This document shows positions 1-9,474 of a stretch of 64,000 nt of DNA, one piece after another. This stretch comes from Denitrovibrio sp. (GTDB taxonomy: Bacteria; Chrysiogenota; Deferribacteres; Deferribacterales; Geovibrionaceae): NCBI GenBank assembly GCA_002869185.1, contig PKTN01000005.1, forward strand, positions 248,001 to 312,000, given 5' to 3'. A program made the translations under genes and the position numbers. Within the stretch, counting starts at the first letter, position 1; every line of letters begins with the position of its first letter. The notes beneath the pieces are model-generated. The model was not told the DNA's origin and did no database searches. It worked only from the letters and a program-made list of their open reading frames with translations.

Positions 1-1
1 A

Positions 2-559
2 GACGCCAATGGAATGCTCGTAATAACAGAGTTGATGGATCCTAGAGATATGGATCTCATATGTGAATACACTGATATAATACAACTAGGTGCTAGAAAC
101 ATGCAAAATTTCAGACTTTTGCGTGACCTAGGGACTGTTAAAACACCTGTGATGCTCAAGCGTGGACTTTGTGCCACACTCAAAGAGTTCCTTATGGCTG
201 CTGAATATGTAGCATCTGGAGGAAACGGGAATATAATCATGTGCGAAAGGGGTATAAGGACTTTCGAAACAGAGACAAGAAACACTCTAGATTTGTCTGC
301 TGTACCTGTGCTTCAATCTCTTACTCACTTGCCTGTTGTCGCTGACCCAAGTCACGGTACAGGACGAAGAGACTGCATCCTCCCTATGTCGCAGGCTTCT
401 GTAGCCGCTGGTGCTGACGGCATTATGGTCGAAGTACACAACTGCCCAGAGGACGCGATGAGTGATGGAGATCAGTCTATACTCCCAAATGATTTTGACA
501 TACTTATGGACAGACTTGATATCATTGCAAATGCAATTGGAAAAACACTAAACAGATGA
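2..559 (+). CDS. aroF: 3-deoxy-7-phosphoheptulonate (DAHP) synthase, C-terminal part, truncated by window start
   Basis: Frame open from window edge; motifs [42 protein letters not shown] typical of AroF/KDPG-type DAHP synthase. Confidence 0.9.
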   Translation, partial: DANGMLVITELMDPRDMDLICEYTDIIQLGARNMQNFRLLRDLGTVKTPVMLKRGLCATLKEFLMAAEYVASGGNGNIIMCERGIRTFETETRNTLDLSAVPVLQSLTHLPVVADPSHGTGRRDCILPMSQASVAAGADGIMVEVHNCPEDAMSDGDQSILPNDFDILMDRLDIIANAIGKTLNR

Positions 560-1383
560 TGTTTAAACATATAGCATTCGCTGGACTTGGACTTATTGGC
601 GGTTCGCTAGCTCTATCCTTTGCAGAACAAGGGATAAAATTATCTGCGTTCGATAAGGACACAGAGACAATAGCGAAGGCCGCTTCTACTGGTCTTTTCG
701 AATATACTACTGAAGACTTAGACACACTACTATCATTGGATTTTGATGTCTTATATATATGCCTACCAGTAAAGACCGCATGTGATCTAGTGCTGGAACT
801 AGGTAAAAGAGGGTTTAAGAGACCAGTCACTGATGCAGGCAGCACTAAAGCTGACATGGCAAAAGTTGCAGAAGAAGCAGGTATAATATTCTGTGGTGGT
901 CACCCAATTGCAGGAAAAGAAGTTTCTGGTTTCGCTAACGCTAAATCTGGAATATTCAGTGGTGCGTATCACATCCTAACACCGACCTGCCCTGATTTCG
1001 ACATCGAACCGTTTATTGAAATCCATAAAGCTATTGGTATGGACGTACACATCATGACGCCAGAAAGACATGACATTGTCTTTGGACTTGTAAGCCACCT
1101 ACCCCATATCACTGCGTTTTCAATGGTACAAACGGTATCTGCTGTTGATCTGGATGCACTCAACTATACTGGAGCTGGATTCAAGGATTTCTCAAGGATC
1201 GCAGCAAGTGACCCTAGGATGTGGACAGACATTTTTTTAGAAAATAAAGACAATATGGTAAGCCTCATAGACAGCTATGTTGCAGAGATGCAAAAGTGGA
1301 AAGAGGCTATAGAAAATGCAGACGAAAAAGAAATATATAGCATGATAGAACATGCCGCTAGAGTCAGGAGAACACTTTCATGA
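556..1383 (+). CDS. tyrA: prephenate dehydrogenase
   Basis: N-terminal [10 protein letters not shown] Rossmann motif, [14 protein letters not shown]; overlaps aroF stop by 4 nt. Confidence 0.9.
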   Translation: MMFKHIAFAGLGLIGGSLALSFAEQGIKLSAFDKDTETIAKAASTGLFEYTTEDLDTLLSLDFDVLYICLPVKTACDLVLELGKRGFKRPVTDAGSTKADMAKVAEEAGIIFCGGHPIAGKEVSGFANAKSGIFSGAYHILTPTCPDFDIEPFIEIHKAIGMDVHIMTPERHDIVFGLVSHLPHITAFSMVQTVSAVDLDALNYTGAGFKDFSRIAASDPRMWTDIFLENKDNMVSLIDSYVAEMQKWKEAIENADEKEIYSMIEHAARVRRTLS

Positions 1384-2663
1384 CAAGTTTTGAAAAAGTA
1401 AAAAACCTTAAAGGGACAGTGAGAGTTCCATCAGATAAATCAATCAGCCACAGATCATTTATGTTTCTCGCTATGGCTAAAGGTCAGGGGCGAGTGATAG
1501 ACCCACTCCTTTCAGCAGACACTAAGGCAACAATGGCGGCAATGCACGCTGTTGGTGTTGAGTTCACTGAAACAGTTAATGGGTTCATCGTAAAATCTAA
1601 CGGCTATAAAGGCTTTAAAGAGCCAACAGATGTTATCGACTGCATGAACTCCGGTACATCAGCGAGACTTCTCACAGGTGTTTTTGCACCTACTAATAAA
1701 TATTTTGTTCTAACAGGTGACGAATCTCTTAGAAAAAGACCTATGGATAGGGTTATCGACCCACTCACAGCTATGGGTGCTAAGTTTGTGGCAAGAGATG
1801 GTAACCATCTCCTTCCTATGACTATCCTCCCGTCAGTAACTAAACCTGTATATATGGAAGCAACAACGAAATCCGCTCAAGTTAAATCAGCCGTTCTTTT
1901 GGCTGGTGTTCAGACCGAAGGGATCACAACATACATAGAAAAAGCTGTTACCAGAAACCACACTGAGATTATGCTATCAGCACTCGGTGCAAAGGTTCAA
2001 ACGGACGGGCTCAAGATCACTATAGAGGGTGCGGCTGACCTTCGTTCCATGGATATAGTTGTTCCTGGAGATTTTTCTTCTGCTGCCTTCTTCCTTGGAG
2101 CGGCACTAATGTTCGAAAACTCAGAGCTTATGCTTGAAAATGTCGGACTAAACCCTACTAGAAGCGGAATGCTTCAAGTCCTCAAAGAAATGGGCGTAAA
2201 GTACGAAATAGATAACGAGCGTGGCGGAGCTGAAAAACTAGGTGACATCTTTATTCAATCACAATCGATCAAAGGGGTAACTGTCGAAGGGGACATCATA
2301 GCTAATATGATCGACGAGCTTCCTCTAGTTGCAACACTTGGACTTTTTGCTGATTCACCTATTATCATCAAAGGGGCGAAAGAGCTTCGTGTAAAAGAAT
2401 CAGACAGGATCGAGACAACTCTATACAACATTAAGCAACTTGGTGCTCAGGTAGAAGAATACGAAGATGGAATGAAAGTTTATCCAATGACTGAGATTAA
2501 CGATAAAGCACAACTAAAATCATTTGGCGACCACCGAATAGCAATGATAGCTATCATGCTAGCCAAACGTTTTGGTGGTGACATCACAGTAGATGACGTT
2601 AAATGTGTTGATGTATCATTCCCAACTTTTATGGAAACATTTGCAACACTGGAGCAAAAATGA
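1380..2663 (+). CDS. aroA: 3-phosphoshikimate 1-carboxyvinyltransferase (EPSP synthase)
   Basis: [31 protein letters not shown] motifs. Confidence 0.95.
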   Translation: MTSFEKVKNLKGTVRVPSDKSISHRSFMFLAMAKGQGRVIDPLLSADTKATMAAMHAVGVEFTETVNGFIVKSNGYKGFKEPTDVIDCMNSGTSARLLTGVFAPTNKYFVLTGDESLRKRPMDRVIDPLTAMGAKFVARDGNHLLPMTILPSVTKPVYMEATTKSAQVKSAVLLAGVQTEGITTYIEKAVTRNHTEIMLSALGAKVQTDGLKITIEGAADLRSMDIVVPGDFSSAAFFLGAALMFENSELMLENVGLNPTRSGMLQVLKEMGVKYEIDNERGGAEKLGDIFIQSQSIKGVTVEGDIIANMIDELPLVATLGLFADSPIIIKGAKELRVKESDRIETTLYNIKQLGAQVEEYEDGMKVYPMTEINDKAQLKSFGDHRIAMIAIMLAKRFGGDITVDDVKCVDVSFPTFMETFATLEQK

Positions 2664-3307
2664 TAATCGCAGTCGACGGACCAGCAGGAAGCGGGAAGAG
2701 CACAGTTAGTAAAGAGGTCGCAAAAAGGCTTGGAATACTATTCTTAGATTCCGGCGCACTCTACCGCACATGTGCATATATTGGACTCAAGCATGAAATT
2801 TCTTGACAAGAACTAATAGATACGGCTAGACAGTCAGACATTTTCTTTGGCAAGACTGGCGAGTTGTTCCTAACAATAAACGGCAAAACTGAAGATGTTA
2901 GCAAAAAGATTCGTACCCCTCAAATAGCAGAGGAAGTTCCGAAGGTTGCATCCATTGGCGAGATTCGTGAAATAGTAACAGAAAAACTTCGCAAAATGGC
3001 AGAATCAGATGACGTCATCATGGATGGTAGAGATATAGGCACCCACGTTTTTCCAAATGCTGAGTTAAAATTCTTCCTGAAGGCTAGCACAATGGAACGA
3101 GCTAGACGCAGATTAAAAGATTATGAAGATCAGGGGATCAGCATAACTGTGGAAGAAATTGCCGAAGAAATCGACGATCGAGACAAAAAAGATAGCGAAA
3201 GAGAGCACGCACCACTAAGAAAAGCGGAAAATGCCATAGAAATCGACACTACACACTTGACAATAGAAGAAGTTATATCAATAATAGCCTCTAAAGCAAA
3301 TAATTAG
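2660..3307 (+). pseudogene. cmk: cytidylate kinase, interrupted by one in-frame TGA (2804-2806)
   Basis: ATG at 2660 gives [57 protein letters not shown]...; the same frame continues to 3307 with MDGRDIGTHVFPNAELKFFLKAS and REHAPLRKAENAI. Confidence 0.85.
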
Positions 3308-3355
3308 AGTCGAGTGGCTCTAATGCCCATAAATTTTTTTATGGTAGGAGCAACT

Positions 3356-4195
3356 GTGGAAATTTTCATCGCTGACCACGCCGGATTTTGTTTCGGAGTG
3401 GAAAGAGCCGTTAGCCTCGTTGAGGACACATCTAAACAGGATACAGGGGTCTTTACCTTAGGACCTATAATCCATAATCCGCAGATAGTAAGTAAATTTG
3501 CTCAAAATGGCGTTGGCGTCTGTGATACACCCGAAGAGATGAATAAAGACAATACTGTTGTCATACGATCTCATGGTGTAACTAAAGAAACCTACAAAAA
3601 GCTTGATGAACGTCAGGTTAAAGTTGTTGACGCTACTTGCCCATTTGTAAAAAAAGCTCAGACAAGTGCTAAAAAACTTGGCGATAATAATTCTATAGTC
3701 GTAGTTTATGGCGAAAAGGATCATCCTGAGGTTAAAAGCATTGTCAGTTTTATAGATTCTGAATACATTATTGTCTCTGATGTCGAGGAAGTAAACGATC
3801 TCCCATATAGCAAAAGCTATTCACTTGTGGCACAGACCACACAGAACTCGGAATCATTTGACAAAATAGCTGAAATACTTAAAACTAAATGTGATGAGCT
3901 TCAGATAAACAATACTATATGCAATGCCACAAGCCTTAGACAAGCTTCCGCTATAGAACTAGCCAATAAGGTCGATACTATGATCGTTATTGGTGGAAAG
4001 AACAGTGGCAACACAACCCGTCTTTATAAAATATGTAGCGACATATGTCCGAACGTATACCACATAGAGACGAGTGAAGAACTTAATAAAGAGATTTTTG
4101 AGGATAGTCGGAAGGTTGGTATCACAGCAGGAGCCAGTACCCCCGGTTATCTAGTAGAAGAAGTTATAGAATTTTTAAAAGAGGTCAGTAAATGA
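3356..4195 (+). CDS. ispH: 4-hydroxy-3-methylbut-2-enyl diphosphate reductase
   Basis: GTG start after TAGGAG; MEIFIADHAGFCFGVERAV, VIRSHGV, DATCPFVKKAQ, TAGASTP. Confidence 0.93.
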   Translation: MEIFIADHAGFCFGVERAVSLVEDTSKQDTGVFTLGPIIHNPQIVSKFAQNGVGVCDTPEEMNKDNTVVIRSHGVTKETYKKLDERQVKVVDATCPFVKKAQTSAKKLGDNNSIVVVYGEKDHPEVKSIVSFIDSEYIIVSDVEEVNDLPYSKSYSLVAQTTQNSESFDKIAEILKTKCDELQINNTICNATSLRQASAIELANKVDTMIVIGGKNSGNTTRLYKICSDICPNVYHIETSEELNKEIFEDSRKVGITAGASTPGYLVEEVIEFLKEVSK

Positions 4196-5895
4196 GTAGT
4201 ATTAACAACAATGACGGAGACAACATGGGAATGGAAGACTTTGAGGCAATGCTCGAAGAATCTTTCCAGCAACCAGAGAAGAACTCAGTCGTAAAAGGAA
4301 CAGTAGCACAGATTAACGAAAACGACGTTCTCGTTAACATCGGTTTTAAGACAGAAGGTGTCGTACCGAAAGCTGAGTTTTTGAAAGACGGTGAAGTAAG
4401 CATCCAAGTAGGTGACGAAGTTGACGTTCTCTTCATCGGTATAGCTGGAGGTGGCGGTTACGTCAAGCTCTCTAGAAAAGCTATTGAAAAAGAAGCAGAC
4501 TGGATCGAAGTTGAAAAGGCTCTTGAAGAAGAGATCCCTCTTGAAGTTAAGATCACAGCTGTTGTGGACAAAGGTTTCACAGGTAAAAACGGCGAAATCG
4601 AGTGCTTCATCCCAGAAAATCACATCGATTTCAAAAACAGCACTATGGAGCCAACCGATTACGTTGGTGAGACTTTCCTCTGTAAAGTGCTTAAAGCAAA
4701 CAAAAAACAAAGATCTTTCCTCGCTTCTCGTAAGCTCCAGATGATTCAGAGCATCGAGAAAGAGAAGAAAGAATTCTTTACTGGAATAGAAGAAGGACAG
4801 ATCCTTAAGGGGACTGTTAAAACTATCAAGCATTACGGTGCATTTATGAACTTCGGTGCTGTAGATGGTTTCCTTCGTAAAAATAACATCGCATGGGGAG
4901 TTGTAAAACACCCTAACCAATACCTTGAAGAGGGCGATGAGCTAGAAGTTAAAATCCTCAACATCGACTTTGATGATGAGAAGCTCGAAGTTGGTCTTAA
5001 GCAGATGCAAGAAGACCCATGGGAAACAACTGCAGACAAGTACCCTGAAGGTGCTTCAGTTAGTGGTACTGTTGTAGCAAGAAAGAACAAGGGATTTGTT
5101 ATGGAAATCGAGCAGGGTATCGACGGATTTATCCCTCTCGAAGAAATCTCTTGGCTTAAAAATGCAAGAATATCAATCGAACCTAAAGACGCTGTCGAAG
5201 GTAAGATTATAGGTATAGATGACGAAAAGAAGAAAATTATCATTTCTCTTAAGTCACTTCAGGAAAACCCTTGGGTAACTCTTAAGGCTAAACATCCTGA
5301 AGGATCAGCAATCAAAGGAACTATCAAGTCTATCACTGACTTCGGTATTTTCATTGATTTCGGTGAGTTCCTTGACGGACTTATCCGTAAAAAAGATATC
5401 TCATGGACAGACGAACCTGAGAACCTCGAGACTATATACAAAGAGGGCGAAGAAATTGATGCTAAGATCCTTAAGATCGATGCAGATAAAGAGCGTATCA
5501 GCCTCGGTGTAAAACAACTCGAGACAAACCCTTGGAGAGAAGTTGGAAAGCTTCTTCCTAATGGTAAAGTAGTAGAAGTTAAAGCTACTGCTGTAACTAA
5601 AGAGGGTGTTGAAGTAGAACTCCCTAGAGATCTCGTAGGTTTCATCCCTGATAACGAGCTAGATGTTGAAAAAGTAGATCCTACTACTAAATTCAACGTA
5701 GGCGACACTATCAAGGCTGTTGTTTTCCGTAATGATGCAAGAGAGAAGAAAATCCTTCTTTCTGTTAAAAGATACATGCAAGACTCAGAGAAGCGTGAAG
5801 TAAAAGAATACCTCAAAAAGCTTTCTCAGTCTGATGACAGTACTTTTAGCCTCGGAAACATCCTTAGAGGAAAACTCGAGCAATCTGACAAATAA
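4192..5895 (+). CDS. rpsA: 30S ribosomal protein S1 (multiple S1 repeats)
   Basis: Six S1-like repeats (e.g. GTVKTIKHYGAFMNFGAVDGFL, GTIKSITDFGIFIDFGEFLDGLI). Confidence 0.93.
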   Translation: MSSINNNDGDNMGMEDFEAMLEESFQQPEKNSVVKGTVAQINENDVLVNIGFKTEGVVPKAEFLKDGEVSIQVGDEVDVLFIGIAGGGGYVKLSRKAIEKEADWIEVEKALEEEIPLEVKITAVVDKGFTGKNGEIECFIPENHIDFKNSTMEPTDYVGETFLCKVLKANKKQRSFLASRKLQMIQSIEKEKKEFFTGIEEGQILKGTVKTIKHYGAFMNFGAVDGFLRKNNIAWGVVKHPNQYLEEGDELEVKILNIDFDDEKLEVGLKQMQEDPWETTADKYPEGASVSGTVVARKNKGFVMEIEQGIDGFIPLEEISWLKNARISIEPKDAVEGKIIGIDDEKKKIIISLKSLQENPWVTLKAKHPEGSAIKGTIKSITDFGIFIDFGEFLDGLIRKKDISWTDEPENLETIYKEGEEIDAKILKIDADKERISLGVKQLETNPWREVGKLLPNGKVVEVKATAVTKEGVEVELPRDLVGFIPDNELDVEKVDPTTKFNVGDTIKAVVFRNDAREKKILLSVKRYMQDSEKREVKEYLKKLSQSDDSTFSLGNILRGKLEQSDK

Positions 5896-5901
5896 TATTC
5901 A

Positions 5902-5927
5902 GTGCAGTTTTTTGCTGCACCTCTTTT
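5902..5927 (+). terminator. rho-independent terminator candidate after rpsA
   Basis: GTGCAG-TTTTTTG-CTGCAC stem followed by CTCTTTT. Confidence 0.6.
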
Positions 5928-5943
5928 AAATAGGGACAATTAA

Positions 5944-6909
5944 TTGGATTATATCCTTTTCCTGCTATCCGCAATAATTGTAGTCGGCGCTGGGGTAAAG
6001 CTATCAGAGTATGGCGATGCCCTAGCTGCCGTTACTGGTATTGGTCGTAGCTTCATCGGTATCACACTGCTGGCATTATTTACGTCATTACCAGAACTGA
6101 TATCTACAATTGGCGCACTCACACTCGTTGACAACCCTGACCTTGCGTTTGGTAATGTTTACGGCTCTAACATGTTTAACATGCTGACCATATTTCTCCT
6201 TGATGCATATTTTCGTAAAACAGACATATATAATGGGATAAGTGAGTCAAACATACTCACAGCTCTTTACGCTTCTTTAGTAACAGCATTTTCTGTTCTC
6301 GGTTTTTATATCAAGGTATATATTGGCTCTGTTTCTGTCGTTACACTCATAATCGTTGTACTCTTCTTTTATTCATCTTATGTCTCTTATAAGGTGCTTG
6401 AGAAAGACGAGGACGAAGAGGAAGAGACTGATATGACACTTAAAGGGGTTATCTTCAGAATGGGGATTGCAGCACTCGCTATTGTTTTTGCGGGTCTTAT
6501 GCTCAGTAAGACTGCTGACTCTATTGCAGTACTCACTGGACTCGGTGGAAGTTTTGTTGGTTCATTCTTCTTGGCTGTAGTAACATCGCTCCCAGAAGTT
6601 GCGACTTGCTATGGTGCGATCAGAGTCGGCTCAGTAAACATGGCACTCGGTAACCTTTTTGGATCGAACCTCTTTAATATAGCTATAATACCTTTCGCTG
6701 ATTTTGTGTACATAAAGGGACCTATATTTAACTACGTATCAAAAGGGCACATAACTGGCGCAATCTTTGCCACTATTGCCATACTCATACCTATCATTGG
6801 GATAAGGGAGAGGAACTTCCGTCTGAAAGTGTTCGGCGTATCTTTCCATTCTTACTCTTTGGTGGTACTATATGTGATCTACAGTGCATACTTTTACTTG
6901 GTGAGATAA
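5944..6909 (+). CDS. sodium/calcium exchanger family (CaCA) cation antiporter
   Basis: Two alpha-repeats: TSLPELISTIGAL...GNVYGSNMFN and TSLPEVATCYGA...GNLFGSNLFN. Confidence 0.85.
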   Translation: MDYILFLLSAIIVVGAGVKLSEYGDALAAVTGIGRSFIGITLLALFTSLPELISTIGALTLVDNPDLAFGNVYGSNMFNMLTIFLLDAYFRKTDIYNGISESNILTALYASLVTAFSVLGFYIKVYIGSVSVVTLIIVVLFFYSSYVSYKVLEKDEDEEEETDMTLKGVIFRMGIAALAIVFAGLMLSKTADSIAVLTGLGGSFVGSFFLAVVTSLPEVATCYGAIRVGSVNMALGNLFGSNLFNIAIIPFADFVYIKGPIFNYVSKGHITGAIFATIAILIPIIGIRERNFRLKVFGVSFHSYSLVVLYVIYSAYFYLVR

Positions 6910-6910
6910 T

Positions 6911-7777
6911 ATGAAAAAGTTTTTAAAATACCTAGCTAAGGCTCTTGTCATACTTGTTGTTGTTGCGATCGTTGCAAGAATTGTAATGGTCATGTCTGGA
7001 GATAGTGACGATGTCGTTATCAAAGACAGTATTGCTGTCGTCAGGCTAGAAGGAGTCATCCTGGACACCAGAGAACTGGATAAAAAACTTAAAAAACTAG
7101 ACGAAAATGACAAGATCAAAGGTGTAATCCTTGAGATCAACTCACCAGGCGGAATTATCTCCCCTACTCAGGTTATCTACCTCCGTATAATGAAAATGAA
7201 AAAACCCGTCTATGCTGTAATGGAATCTATCGCCGCATCAGGTGGCTACTACATAGCTGTCGCTGCGGATAAGATATATGCACTAGATAGTACAACAACA
7301 GGCAGTATTGGCGTAATTATGCAGTACTCTAATGTTGAAGCTCTTTTTGAAAAGATTGGTATCAAAAGTGTCGTCTTCAAAAGTGGAAAAATGAAGGATG
7401 TCCCATCTACTACACGCGACCTTGATAAAGATGAAATGTCATACATGCAAGATAGCATTAATGAATTTTACGACCAATTCCTTCGAGATGTCTTAAAACG
7501 CAGAAATATTAGTGAGGCTAAACTCAGAAAGCTTGCTGATGGACGTGTTTTTAGCGGTCGTAAAGCTTTAGAGAATAAGCTTATAGACAGGATAGGTACT
7601 CGTGAAGAAGCAATCGTTGATATGAAGGATGAGATCGGTATCCAAGCTCTTGAGATTAAAGAGTTCTATGATAAAGATGAAAATATCATTCAGCAGTTTA
7701 TGTCTAAAGCATCATCTCTTACTGAAGCTTATGTACCAAATGGTGGTTTCTACTACCTTTATAAACCTGGCTTATAA
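6911..7777 (+). CDS. sppA: signal peptide peptidase SppA
   Basis: INSPGG, MESIAASGGYYIA, STTTGSIGVI, DGRVFSGRKA motifs. Confidence 0.9.
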   Translation: MKKFLKYLAKALVILVVVAIVARIVMVMSGDSDDVVIKDSIAVVRLEGVILDTRELDKKLKKLDENDKIKGVILEINSPGGIISPTQVIYLRIMKMKKPVYAVMESIAASGGYYIAVAADKIYALDSTTTGSIGVIMQYSNVEALFEKIGIKSVVFKSGKMKDVPSTTRDLDKDEMSYMQDSINEFYDQFLRDVLKRRNISEAKLRKLADGRVFSGRKALENKLIDRIGTREEAIVDMKDEIGIQALEIKEFYDKDENIIQQFMSKASSLTEAYVPNGGFYYLYKPGL

Positions 7778-8563
7778 GCCTTTAGAAATATATTTTTTAA
7801 AGAGAGCTCTATCTCCACTAATCGAAACTGGTTTTAGTCTGGCACTACCTAGAGGAAACTTTAGCTCTAGCCTCATAATGACCCCTGTCTGCTCATCTAT
7901 ATAAATACGCCACACCCCTGTTGGTGTAACTAGGCTAGATGTAGACACTGGCACTTTAAAATCAATCACACTACACCTAAATATATCACCTTCAAACGAA
8001 ATATCTTTTTGCCCTATCTGGTTATAGGTGATATCAACATACTTACCTTCAAAGAAGCTAGTCAGTTTACCTTCAACTGATGGCAAATCCTGAAGCTGAA
8101 TAAATAAGACTGCCGCTGTTGGGTCTAAAACATCTTTTCGATCAAAAAGCTTATTTTTAGATTTATATCTTTTATTTTTATATCTATAACTATTGCTTGT
8201 GTACTTGATCTGTTTATCAAAGAAGTAATGATGAGTAATCGTTTTATGCTCATTCTTTTCATAAAAGAATAGATACTTACTTTCAAATGGTTTCAAAGAA
8301 ACTTCTGCACTCACCTTTTGCTCTAAATGATGGAGAAGGTCAATCATACCTGTAGTCTGTTGTCTACTCTCTACAGTCATAGCATTATCATCAGTAATCT
8401 TATAAGTTATACAAGATTCACCAATTTTGAATAAAAATGATGCATCATAACAAACAGTAAGTTCACCTGAATGCCCACTTGCCGAAAAGCTAAGTAACAA
8501 AGCAAAGTAGAGTAAACTAAGACTCCAATTTTTTCTTTTGTTCATCGTAAGTCTCAGTATCAA
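7772..8563 (-). CDS. DUF3108-like exported protein
   Basis: Signal peptide, beta-rich sequence, YIDEQTGVIMRLELKFPLGSARLKPV near the C-terminus; true start probably the ATG at about 8545. Confidence 0.6.
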   Translation of the reverse strand: MILRLTMNKRKNWSLSLLYFALLLSFSASGHSGELTVCYDASFLFKIGESCITYKITDDNAMTVESRQQTTGMIDLLHHLEQKVSAEVSLKPFESKYLFFYEKNEHKTITHHYFFDKQIKYTSNSYRYKNKRYKSKNKLFDRKDVLDPTAAVLFIQLQDLPSVEGKLTSFFEGKYVDITYNQIGQKDISFEGDIFRCSVIDFKVPVSTSSLVTPTGVWRIYIDEQTGVIMRLELKFPLGSARLKPVSISGDRALFKKYISKGL

Positions 8564-8723
8564 TTTCTCCTTTAGCGTATCTCTCGTCCAAAATTTCTCT
8601 CGGAGACATTTTGCCGTTCTTATCTTCTGGCAGACCTTTTATTAGGCGATAAGCAACGATCCCCAATACGATAAAAACCATTAGTCCAGATAAACCACCG
8701 AAAGGAAAGTGAGTTCCATACAT
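8517..8723 (-). CDS. small SHOCT-domain membrane protein
   Basis: One TM segment plus SPREILDERYAKGEIDTETYDEQKKKL. Confidence 0.8.
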   Translation of the reverse strand: MYGTHFPFGGLSGLMVFIVLGIVAYRLIKGLPEDKNGKMSPREILDERYAKGEIDTETYDEQKKKLES

Positions 8724-8763
8724 AATCGACTCCTTATGAGTTACAAATATACCACTTTAATCA

Positions 8764-8800
8764 AAAAAAGCCGAAGAATATTCTCTCCGGCTCTTTCTTA
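8764..8800 (-). terminator. rho-independent terminator for the 8823-9242 gene
   Basis: Minus strand AGCCGGAGAGAATATTCTTCGGCTTTTTTT. Confidence 0.75.
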
Positions 8801-8822
8801 GTTACAGCTAGGGGCTGATAGT

Positions 8823-9242
8823 TTACTTATTTGCTTTAAATGCACTTGCTGGTACCGGACCTCTTACCTGACCCCATGGGTTAACCATAAGAAGGAACTC
8901 GTTACCGTTAGTATCTTTTACAGAATATCTGTACATTGTGCCTCTTGGCATATCTAACTTTTCAGTAGCTTGTACTTCGAATCCTTTAAGGTTTTCTGCT
9001 ATGTAAGCATCTACCTTAGCTTTTGCTCCTGCTTCATCAACTGGCTCAGCATTTTGCTGTTGGAATCCGCCACCTCTATGAAAGCCTCTGCCCATTCCAG
9101 GACCGAATCCCGCTTTCCCTTGCCCTTGACCATAACATGGACCACCTTGTCCACCTGCGCCACCGAAACCGCCTACTGGGTATGCGAATGCTGTTGTTGC
9201 TGCGAGAGCTGCTATTGCTACTATTGTTAATACTTTTTTCAT
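8823..9242 (-). CDS. exported Gly/Gln-rich small protein of unknown function
   Basis: Signal peptide (MKKVLTIVAIAALAATTAFA), GGFGGAGGQGG low-complexity region, compact C-terminal domain (YRYSVKDTNGNEFLLMVNPWGQVRGP). Confidence 0.75.
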   Translation of the reverse strand: MKKVLTIVAIAALAATTAFAYPVGGFGGAGGQGGPCYGQGQGKAGFGPGMGRGFHRGGGFQQQNAEPVDEAGAKAKVDAYIAENLKGFEVQATEKLDMPRGTMYRYSVKDTNGNEFLLMVNPWGQVRGPVPASAFKANK

Positions 9243-9474
9243 TTTGATCCTCCGTTGTTGATCGTTTGATGCTTTTATATATGCATACGCCGTGCCAAAA
9301 TTGTTCTAACAGCTTAAGTATCTAGTAACGCTAAATATCACTTCTTTATACGTTTTAGTATACTGTGCAACTGTTTCTGATCATTGTGAAAAAATTGCTC
9401 ATTTTTTTCTATAATTGATTTCATTTATAATTTTTGTTTTTCATTGTGATTTTTTTGATTTATAATTAATTATT

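Noticed and set aside
2804-2806. UGA in cmk as selenocysteine or a UGA=Trp genetic code
   Set aside because: No bacterial SECIS-like hairpin seen directly downstream, position not catalytic, and many genes here end with TGA; other interruptions are TAA
4285-4920. Long antisense ORF (211 aa) opposite rpsA
   Set aside because: Shadow ORF of a highly biased coding sequence; no recognisable domain or SD
8970-9247. Cys-rich ORFs opposite the Gly-rich exported protein
   Set aside because: Antisense of Ala/Gly-rich codons yields artefactual Cys/Leu runs
9400-9474. AT-rich direct repeats (TCATTGTGA) upstream of the histidine kinase as an operator
   Set aside because: Low-complexity AT-rich DNA; two near-copies are not enough to support a site
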